This document shows, in pieces, positions 16,641 through 22,429 of a stretch of 27,527 bases of DNA. The DNA is from JAEUIZ01 sp046155605 (lineage in GTDB: Bacteria; Planctomycetota; Phycisphaerae; Phycisphaerales; UBA1924): contig JBJXFQ010000089.1 of the NCBI GenBank assembly GCA_046155605.1, forward strand, positions 1 through 27,527, given 5' to 3'. The notes under the pieces were generated by a model. That model was not told the DNA's origin, did not search any database, and saw only the letters and a list, made by a program, of their open reading frames with translations. The position numbers and the translations under genes were made by a program. Each line of letters opens with the position of its first letter. Position 1 is the first letter of the stretch.

Positions 16641-17088
16641 ATGCTTTGTTCGGAATCCCCGGGCTAGCCCGGTTCAACTCGTCACGCCGTTTGAAAAGCT
16701 CTTTCAGCCTCGTCTGCACCTGCTCGAAGTCATTGGAACTAGCGAGCTCGATCTCACGGAAGTGCCTCGCCTCGTTCTTCAGTGCCGAGTAACTGTCTCC
16801 CGCGGCTTTGTGCTCCGCCGAGCGCTTTTCAGCGTTCACGAATGTCACCACGGCGGCCAGCGCGGCGGAGAGGAACGCCAAAGCTCCCGCCAGCTCCTTT
16901 TGATCCGCTAGTGCCGACCCGCCGGACACGGCCGCAAGGACCGCGGCGGGGAGGCCGAGCCAGTAGTGAAGTGCGCCGGTCGATGCTGCGGCGTTCCAAT
17001 GGCCTTTTGATGAATGACTCGCGTCTTCGATGACGTTCGAGGCCTCCGTCCGCATCGTTTGTCTGAGCATCTCTTCTGGTTCAGGCAT
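16555..17088 (-). CDS. SLATT-domain two-TM membrane effector (177 aa)
   Basis: The ATG at 17088 follows AGGTGA with 4-5 bases spacing; longer in-frame starts up to 17223 add unlikely sequence. Residues 1-38 are polar and helical, TM1 is about 39-61 (ALHYWLGLPAAVLAAVSGGSA), TM2 about 66-85, then the charged helix NAEKRSAEHKAAGDSYSALKNEARHF and a Glu/Lys/Arg coiled-coil tail to about 165. This layout (LGLP..VLAAVSG, then an A.H..AG..Y..L.NE.R helix) is that of SLATT proteins, two-TM effectors coupled to SMODS nucleotidyltransferases or SLOG proteins and thought to permeabilise the membrane on signal binding. It is the first gene of the pair, with the CD-NTase directly downstream. Base composition is less GC-rich than in neighbouring genes, fitting horizontal acquisition. 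Confidence 0.85.
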   Translation of the reverse strand: MPEPEEMLRQTMRTEASNVIEDASHSSKGHWNAAASTGALHYWLGLPAAVLAAVSGGSALADQKELAGALAFLSAALAAVVTFVNAEKRSAEHKAAGDSYSALKNEARHFREIELASSNDFEQVQTRLKELFKRRDELNRASPGIPNKAFERARRGIEQGEDKYAADAAQAGTHPGR

Positions 17089-17483
17089 CTGGTCACCTGC
17101 GGTGTGAGAGTCGGAACCGTTCGGACCATCTAGAGCTTCATGAAATGGGCTTAGCGCTGCAGTCGCCAATAGAAAAGGCCGGCGGCGATCGTGTGGAGCC
17201 GCCGCGGCGAATCGGCACCGCATGAAAGCGGGCGTGACATCCTACCAGATTCTTAAGGCGGTGCCCAGCCCCACCGCGCCCGCTCCACCGGTCCGATCGC
17301 TGCGGCCCATCGCCGGGTGCCCTCCATCAACCGCTTCGGCTGGCTGATGCCAACTTCCCCAGACTCTGCTTTTCTCATCCCTCCGTCCCTCCGTCCCCTC
17401 GTCCCTTCTGCGCGCCCCGCCCGCGCCGCGCCGATACCATGTGGGCCTTCCGGGATTCGTCCGCGGAATGATGGAGCATTCCC
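17089..17483. other. Divergent intergenic region with a polypyrimidine tract
   Basis: About 395 bases between the SLATT operon (leftward) and the TPR lipoprotein (rightward). The minus-strand leader of SLATT must lie here. The only marked structure is a C/T-rich run at about 17376-17409 built from repeats of CCCTCCGT and CCCTCGT. Its complement closely resembles the G/A-rich sequence just after ahcY (20999-21020). I cannot place confident promoter elements, and see no coding potential beyond shadow frames. Confidence 0.5.
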
Positions 17484-18143
17484 ATGCGTCGTCTCGTGAT
17501 CGTCCTTGCCCTTCTCCCCTTCCTCGCCGCCTGCAACACCACGCGGCCTCTCCCCACGGTGCGCGAACACGGCGAGCGCGCGTTCAACCGCGGCCAGTTC
17601 GAAGTCGCCCGCGCGGACTTCGCCGAGTACGTCGAGCGCAACCCCGGCGAGCCCGAAATGCGGCTGTTTTTGGCCAAGAGCCTCCTCGCGCTGGGCAACG
17701 CTGCCGAGGCCGTTGAGCACGGCTCCGCCGCGGTGCATCTGCGGCCGACCAATCAGGATGCCGTCGAGACCTACGCCCGCGCCCTCTTCGAATCCAAGCA
17801 GATGACCGAACTCGATCGCTTCCTCCGCGCCCAGACCGAGAGCGCAGGCACGACCGGCTCGTTCCTCCGCTGGGGCCGCTATCTCGCCAAGGCCGGCGAC
17901 GCCGACGGTGCCGAGCACGCCTTCCTCCAGGCCGCTCAGGTCGATGGCGGCAAGACCATCGAGCCGCAGGTCGCCCTCGCCGAGTTCTACCGCTCGATCG
18001 GCGACACCAAGAACGAACTCCGCCGCCTCCGCATGGCGCTCTCGTTCAACACCACCGACAACGCCATCAACGCCCGCATCCGTGAACTGGGCGAAGTGCC
18101 CGGCCCCAGCCTCGCCCTGCCACCCGAATCCAATCAGCCCTAA
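17484..18143 (+). CDS. TPR-containing lipoprotein (219 aa)
   Basis: GGAG at 17473-17476 lies 7 bases before the ATG. The N-terminus MRRLVIVLALLPFLAAC is a lipoprotein signal with the lipobox LAAC, Cys17 being the lipidated residue. Asn at +2 suggests outer membrane sorting if the E. coli rule applies here. Residues 27-100 hold two clear tetratricopeptide units (GERAFNRGQFEVARADFAEY; AKSLLALGNAAEAVEHGSAA), and weaker helical repeats continue to about 195 (LAKAGDADGAEHAFLQAA; EFYRSIGDTKNELRRLRMA). The Pro/Ser-rich tail is short. Such proteins act as scaffolds for envelope or secretion complexes; the partner is unknown. It is a single gene, with about 100 bases before the next promoter. Confidence 0.85.
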   Translation: MRRLVIVLALLPFLAACNTTRPLPTVREHGERAFNRGQFEVARADFAEYVERNPGEPEMRLFLAKSLLALGNAAEAVEHGSAAVHLRPTNQDAVETYARALFESKQMTELDRFLRAQTESAGTTGSFLRWGRYLAKAGDADGAEHAFLQAAQVDGGKTIEPQVALAEFYRSIGDTKNELRRLRMALSFNTTDNAINARIRELGEVPGPSLALPPESNQP

Positions 18144-18198
18144 TCACGGCTCATGCTCGCCGTCATCACCTGCCTTTGAGGGGCAGCGCGGACAGGGC

Positions 18199-18248
18199 TT
18201 GACCTTCGCCGCGGCGCTATTACACTTCATCCGGATATACGGATGAAG
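18199..18248 (+). promoter_or_regulatory. Promoter and ArsR-type operator of the methyltransferase-regulator gene
   Basis: TTGACC (18199-18204), a 16-base spacer and TACACT (18221-18226) form a reasonable sigma-70-like promoter. Starting in the -10 box is a perfect inverted repeat with arms CTTCATCCG (18225-18233) and CGGATGAAG (18240-18248) around GATATA. The right arm contains the gene's start codon, so the leader would be only a few bases or absent. A repressor bound there would block both the start of transcription and the translation start region, as expected for autorepression by the ArsR-family product. Confidence 0.75.
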
Positions 18249-19247
18249 GCCCAAGAAAGAAGACCAAGTACGGAGGCGCTGCTCAGTTCCCTGGCGGAAC
18301 CCACGAGGCTGCGGGTTGCGCGCATACTTGAGGTCGAAGAGTTATCGGTCGGTGAGTTGGCACGGGTCGTTCAGTTGCCGCAATCGACTGTCAGTCGGCA
18401 ACTTCGGGTGCTGAGCGATGCTGGTTGGCTGGTGCGGCGGTCAGCAGGCCCGGCAACGCTGTACCAGATGGTATTGGATGACCTCAGACAACCGGCGCGT
18501 GCGCTGTGGATGGTGGTGCGCGATCAGTCCGATAACTCGGCACAGCGAACGGACGACACGCGAAGGCTGCGCGAGGTTTTGGCCGAGCGGAAACTCGACA
18601 GCGAGACGTTTTTCAACCAGGTGGCGGGCGAGTGGAGCCAGGTGCGCGAGCGGCTGTTCGGGTCAGGAGGAGGGGGGTTCACGGCCCGCGGACTGCTGGG
18701 GCTGTTGCCGGCGCACTGGACGGTGGCCGACCTGGGCTGCGGGACGGGTGAGGCGAGCGAGCACATCGCGCCGCATGTGGAGCGGGTGATCGCGGTGGAT
18801 CAGTCGGAGGCGATGCTGGAGGCAGCGCGGGCGCGGCTTGCGGGGATGCGGAATGTCGAGTTTGTGGCGGGGCGGATGGACGCGCTGCCGCTGGAGGATG
18901 AATCGGTCGATGCGGCGGTGTGCGTGCTCGTGTTGCACCACATGGCGGACCCGGTGATCGCGCTGCGGGAGATGCGGCGGGTGTTGCGGGCGGGCCGGGG
19001 CGGAGGGACGGCGCTGGTGCTGGAGATGCTGGAGCATGATCGGGAGGAGTACCGGCGGACGATGGGCCATGTGCATCTGGGGTTCTCGATGGAGCGATTG
19101 GGCGGCATGATGGAGCGGTCGGGGCTTCAAAGGGTTCGGGTGAAGGCGCTGGCGGGCGAGGCGGATGCGAAGGGGCCGGGGTTGGTGCTGGGAGTGGGGA
19201 GCAAGATGCCGGCGCGGGGGCGGGCGCTGGAGCACAACTTCATGTAG
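18243..19247 (+). CDS. ArsR-family regulator fused to a SAM-dependent methyltransferase (334 aa)
   Basis: Residues 8-90 are a winged helix of the ArsR type: LLSSLAEPTRLRVARIL, then LSVGELARVVQLPQSTVSRQLRVLSDAGWLVRR, the recognition helix. Residues about 120-310 are a class I methyltransferase: VADLGCGTGEAS (motif I, about 162-173), ERVIAVDQSEAMLEAAR (acidic end of strand 2), VEFVAGRMDALPLEDESVDAAVCVLVLHHM (motifs II/III). No metal-binding Cys pair is seen in the DNA-binding part, so the ligand is probably SAM or SAH bound by the second domain rather than arsenic. The gene lies directly upstream of adenosylhomocysteinase, supporting a role as a sensor of SAH/SAM status, like SahR-type ArsR regulators. 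Codons are mainly G-ending, unlike upstream genes. Confidence 0.9.
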   Translation: MKAQERRPSTEALLSSLAEPTRLRVARILEVEELSVGELARVVQLPQSTVSRQLRVLSDAGWLVRRSAGPATLYQMVLDDLRQPARALWMVVRDQSDNSAQRTDDTRRLREVLAERKLDSETFFNQVAGEWSQVRERLFGSGGGGFTARGLLGLLPAHWTVADLGCGTGEASEHIAPHVERVIAVDQSEAMLEAARARLAGMRNVEFVAGRMDALPLEDESVDAAVCVLVLHHMADPVIALREMRRVLRAGRGGGTALVLEMLEHDREEYRRTMGHVHLGFSMERLGGMMERSGLQRVRVKALAGEADAKGPGLVLGVGSKMPARGRALEHNFM

Positions 19248-19295
19248 CAAAGGGCCAAGGCAGCACCAACTTCGCGACCAAAGGAGCGGAGAGTT

Positions 19296-19352
19296 CCGCC
19301 CCGGAGGGGCGGGGTACCCAAAGCGGGGTACCCAAAGCGGGGTACCCAAAGC
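19296..19352 (+). repeat. GC hairpin followed by three exact 14-bp direct repeats in the ahcY leader
   Basis: CCGCCCCGGAGGGGCGG (19296-19312) is a perfect 7-bp stem with a GGA loop. Overlapping its end are three identical copies of GGGGTACCCAAAGC at 19311-19324, 19325-19338 and 19339-19352; a degraded fourth copy (9 of 14 matching) follows at 19353-19366. Each unit carries the palindrome GGGTACCC. The array fills part of the 205-base gap between the ArsR-methyltransferase gene and ahcY. It may be a repeated protein-binding site, a transcription attenuator or simply a slippage-grown repeat. Confidence 0.85.
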
Positions 19353-19452
19353 GAGAGACCAAGAGCAAAGAAGCAAGGCTTCGCGGAATAGAGAACGTAG
19401 AACGAGGAGCGACCGGTCAGTAGGCCGGTGCCACCAAACTCAGGAGACGCAG

Positions 19453-21000
19453 ATGACGACGATGACGAGTAAGCCGAAGGGGACGAAAGGCGTGGCGGGC
19501 GGGCTGGTGGCGGAGGTGGATTTCAAGGTCCGCGATCTGTCTCTGGCGGAGTTGGGTCGCAAAGAGATCCGACTGGCCGAGGACGAGATGCCGGGCTTGA
19601 TGGCGCTTCGGGCGCGGTACAAGGGCCAGCGGCCGCTGGCGGGCGCGCGGATCGCGGGCTCGCTCCACATGACGGTGCAGACGGCGGTGCTGATCGAGAC
19701 GCTCGTCGAACTCGGTGCCGAGGTGCGCTGGGCGTCGTGCAACATCTTCTCGACGCAGGACACGGCGGCGGCGGCGGTGGCGGTCGGTCGGTCCGAGACG
19801 GGCGGCACGCCGGAGAGCCCCCGCGGCACGCCCGTGTTTGCCTGGAAGGGCGAGACGCTCGACGAGTATTGGTGGTGTACCTACCAGATTCTCAAGTTCG
19901 CGGACAACAAGGGTCCGACGTTGATCCTGGACGACGGCGGCGACGCGACGATGCTCGTGCATAAGGGCGCGGAGTTCGAGAAGGCCGGGAGCATCCCGAA
20001 GTTCAACCCGCACGAGCACTCGGAGGAGTGGGGGTGCTTCCTGTCGTTGCTCAAGGCCGTGGAAAAGGCGTCTCCGGGGCAGTGGGCGCGGCTCGCGTCG
20101 GGGGTCAAGGGCGTGAGCGAGGAGACGACGACGGGGGTGAAGCGGCTGTACGACATGTCCAAGGCCGGGACGCTGCTCTTCCCGGCGATCAACGTCAACG
20201 ACAGCGCGACCAAGAGCAAGTTTGACAATCTCTACGGTTGCCGGCACTCGCTGCTCGACGGCCTGAACCGCGCGACGGACGTGATGCTCAGCGGGAAGGT
20301 CGCGGTGGTGTTCGGCTATGGCGACGTGGGCAAGGGCTGCTGCCAGGCGCTGAAGGGGCAAGGCTGCCGCGTGATGGTCACCGAGATCGACCCGATCTGC
20401 GCGCTGCAGGCGGCGATGGAGGGGTACCAGGTGGTGCGCGTCGAGGACGTGCTGGATACGGCGGATGTCTTTATCACCGCGACGGGCAACAAGGACATTA
20501 TCACCGCGGAGCACATGTCGCGGATGAAGGACAAGGCGATCGTCGGGAACATCGGGCACTTTGACAACGAGATCGATATGGCGGGGCTCAAGAAGTGGCC
20601 CGGGATCAAGCATGTGAACATCAAGCCGCAGTACGACGAGTGGGTCTTCCCGGCGGCCAAGGGCAAGGCGGAGCGCTCGGTGCTGGTGCTGGCGGAGGGG
20701 CGGCTGCTGAACCTGGGGTGCGCGACGGGGCACCCGTCGTTCGTGATGTCGGCGAGTTTCACGAACCAGGTGATGGCGCAACTCGACCTGCACTTCAACG
20801 CGACCGGCAAGCCGACGATCTCGGGCTTTGGCTTTGAGACGGGCAAGGTCTACACACTGCCCAAGCGGCTCGACGAGGAGGTCGCACGGCTGCACCTCGA
20901 TAAGTTGGGCGTGCGGCTGACGACGCTGAGCAAGGACCAAGCGTCGTACATCGGCGTGGCGCTGGAGGGGCCGTATAAGCCGGAACACTACAGGTACTAG
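19453..21000 (+). CDS. ahcY: Adenosylhomocysteinase (S-adenosyl-L-homocysteine hydrolase, 515 aa)
   Basis: AGGAG (19442-19446) is 6 bases before the ATG. The enzyme reversibly splits SAH into adenosine and homocysteine, removing the product inhibitor of methyltransferases. Signatures: GSLHMTVQTAVLIETLVELGAEVRW (substrate domain, about 74-98), NIFSTQDTAAAA, the NAD-binding Rossmann loop GYGDVGKG at about 288-295, ATGNKDIIT, VGNIGHFDNEID, and the C-terminal KPEHYRY that reaches the neighbouring subunit's NAD site. The tetrameric cytosolic family is usually 430-480 residues; about 25 extra N-terminal residues account for much of the difference here. It is paired with the ArsR-methyltransferase upstream and ends in a strong terminator. 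Confidence 0.97.
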   Translation: MTTMTSKPKGTKGVAGGLVAEVDFKVRDLSLAELGRKEIRLAEDEMPGLMALRARYKGQRPLAGARIAGSLHMTVQTAVLIETLVELGAEVRWASCNIFSTQDTAAAAVAVGRSETGGTPESPRGTPVFAWKGETLDEYWWCTYQILKFADNKGPTLILDDGGDATMLVHKGAEFEKAGSIPKFNPHEHSEEWGCFLSLLKAVEKASPGQWARLASGVKGVSEETTTGVKRLYDMSKAGTLLFPAINVNDSATKSKFDNLYGCRHSLLDGLNRATDVMLSGKVAVVFGYGDVGKGCCQALKGQGCRVMVTEIDPICALQAAMEGYQVVRVEDVLDTADVFITATGNKDIITAEHMSRMKDKAIVGNIGHFDNEIDMAGLKKWPGIKHVNIKPQYDEWVFPAAKGKAERSVLVLAEGRLLNLGCATGHPSFVMSASFTNQVMAQLDLHFNATGKPTISGFGFETGKVYTLPKRLDEEVARLHLDKLGVRLTTLSKDQASYIGVALEGPYKPEHYRY

Positions 21001-21040
21001 GGACGGAGGGACGAGGGGACAAAGGCACCAAGTGAAGAAA

Positions 21041-21068
21041 GAAACCCCCGGCGAAGGCTGGGGGTTTC
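21041..21068 (+). terminator. Strong hairpin terminator after ahcY
   Basis: Arms GAAACCCCC (21041-21049) and GGGGGTTTC (21060-21068) pair perfectly, extended inward by three more pairs (one G-T) to a GAAG tetraloop, 12 pairs in all. The 3' arm supplies TTTC but there is no long T-run. The A-rich 5' flank (AGAAA) makes it plausible in both directions. Confidence 0.85.
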
Positions 21069-21154
21069 TCATGGGTCATGACTAGATGAGCCTGTTCGGA
21101 TCATCCGGGATAGGCTGATTTGCAGTGCGAAACCGCTATGTCGTCCGTGCATGA

Positions 21155-21741
21155 GTTTCGGAGGCTGTGTTCCGCCGGTTCCTGCGGCATGTGGCCGCCG
21201 ATCTCACGGCCGTTCAGACCGCCCAACTCACCGGCCTCAACCGCAACACCGTCAACCGACTGCTGGCCTGCCTGCGCGAGCGCATGGCCGAGGTCTGCGA
21301 GTCGGACTCGCCCTTCCGCGGCACGGTCGAGGTGGACGAATCGTACTTCGGACCACGCCGCGTCAGGGGCCGCCGTGGACGCGGCGCGGCGAACAAGACG
21401 CCCGTCTTCGGTGTCTTCAAGCGGCAGGGCAAGGTCTACACCGAGGTCGTGCCCGACTGCTCGAAGGCCACGCTTTGGGCCGCGATTCGGTGCAGAGTTG
21501 ATATCCGCAGCATCATCCACTCCGACGGCTGGGCGGGCTATGACGGCCTGGTGGACAAGGGCTACCAGAAGCATCTTCGGGTGGACACTCGAAGAGCGAG
21601 TTCAGCAGCGGACGCGTCCGCTGCAACCACATCAACGGCCCCGAGTTATGGTTGTGGGGCTTCTGGGGTTACGCCAGGACCAGGACGGCGCGATCCCGCG
21701 GCATGCACCCACACGCCGTCCTCTTCCACCTCAAGGAGGCT
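21155..21741 (+). pseudogene. Broken IS1595-family (IS1016-like) transposase
   Basis: The first frame (GTG 21167 onward) reads FRRFLRHVAADLTAVQTAQL, LNRNTVNRLL, then the DDE-type core VEVDESYFGPRRVRGRRGRG, KTPVFGVFKRQGKVYTEVV and IIHSDGWAGYDGLVDKGYQ, all characteristic of ISXO2-like transposases. Near 21588 one base is missing: the next part, HSKSEFSSGR, NHINGPE, WGFWGYARTRTARSRGMHPHA and FHLKEA, continues in the +1 frame. The C-terminal end expected after LKEA is lost, and at about 21741 the sequence switches to the neighbouring pseudogene. The 5' end is also damaged, with a stop at 21152 and no proper start. I found no inverted terminal repeats, so the element appears dead. Confidence 0.88.
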
Positions 21742-22332
21742 CTAAATCACCGTTCGCTAATGCCGCAAGTGCCCGTACTGTGCTGCCCAATCCCGTGTTC
21801 AGAGAGGACCAAGCCGAACCGTTCCAGCGCGCTCCCCAGTGGTGTCGCTAAAATACCCGCCCGGGATTAAGTCACCGTTGGTGAGCATGGCCAGCGCGAG
21901 AACGCTCTTATTCAATCCTGTGCCCAGGGGGCCCCAGGATGTTCCATTCCAGCGAGCGACGTAGTTAGCCGCAACGCCCCCCGCGAATTTGAAGCCCGAC
22001 GGCGACTAAATCACCGCTGGGGAGTACGGCTAGGCTTGGACCAAATTGTTCATGCCCGCACCCAGCGTGGTCCAAACCGACCCGTCCCAGACGGCTATGT
22101 TGGACGCGAGAGCGGTCCCGGCAACTGTGAAGGATCCGCCCACCACAACCACCGGCGGCAGCGGGCCAGAGCCGTCCGGATCCCAGTTCACCAGGGCATA
22201 GATATGACCGTTGAGGCCCTCGAGCCCTTCGCCAGGCAGCCACCGCCCGCCACATTGGGCACGCGCCGGGCTCGCGAGGAGGAAAACGGCTACGGCGATA
22301 GGCACGAGACTCAGGATGTCAAGGAGTTTCAT
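21742..22332 (-). pseudogene. Remnant of a secreted repeat protein of the 'VLPNGDLVAGG' type
   Basis: ATG 22332 opens a signal peptide (MKLLDILSLVPIAVAVFLLA, cleavage near ARAQC) followed by LPGEGLEGLNGHIYALVNWD and GGSFTVAGTALASNIAVWDG. The repeat then continues only by changing frame: after LGAGMN a stop occurs, SLAVLPSGDLVAVG is in a second frame, FAGGVAANYVARWNGTSWGPLGTGLN and LALAMLTNGDLIPGGYFS in a third, and NGSAWSSLNTGLGSTVRALA with LANGDLE after another shift. The unit (about 40 residues, ending 'ALA.L.NGDL..GG.F..AGG..A..VA.WNG..W..LG.G.N') resembles delta-60-like propeller repeats of planctomycete secreted proteins. At least three frameshifts and truncation at the IS junction mark it as a pseudogene. 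Confidence 0.85.
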
Positions 22333-22429
22333 CGCCGCATCCCCGATGTACTGACCCGAGCCAACCCGCGAACGGAGTGACCGCTACCCCGGCTCCGCTG
22401 ACATGGAATCTGTGCTTCAGGCAAGTCGC

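Noticed and set aside
19311..19352. CRISPR-like array
   Set aside because: The 14-bp repeats are directly adjacent with no spacers, and no cas genes are present.
19400..19452. Possible SAH riboswitch before ahcY (GAGGAGCG core followed by an ACCGG/CCGGT stem)
   Set aside because: The GAGGAGCG string fits, but the later conserved AGGCUCG block and the pseudoknot partner are missing, and an ArsR-type operator already explains control of the unit. A covariance-model search scoring above threshold would change this.
19417..21072. 551-residue minus-strand frame opposite ahcY
   Set aside because: His/Arg/Leu-rich shadow of a highly conserved enzyme gene.
21580..21600. Programmed frameshift in the transposase
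   Set aside because: There is no slippery heptamer at the shift point, IS1595-type elements are normally single-frame, and both ends of the gene are damaged, so a plain deletion is more likely.
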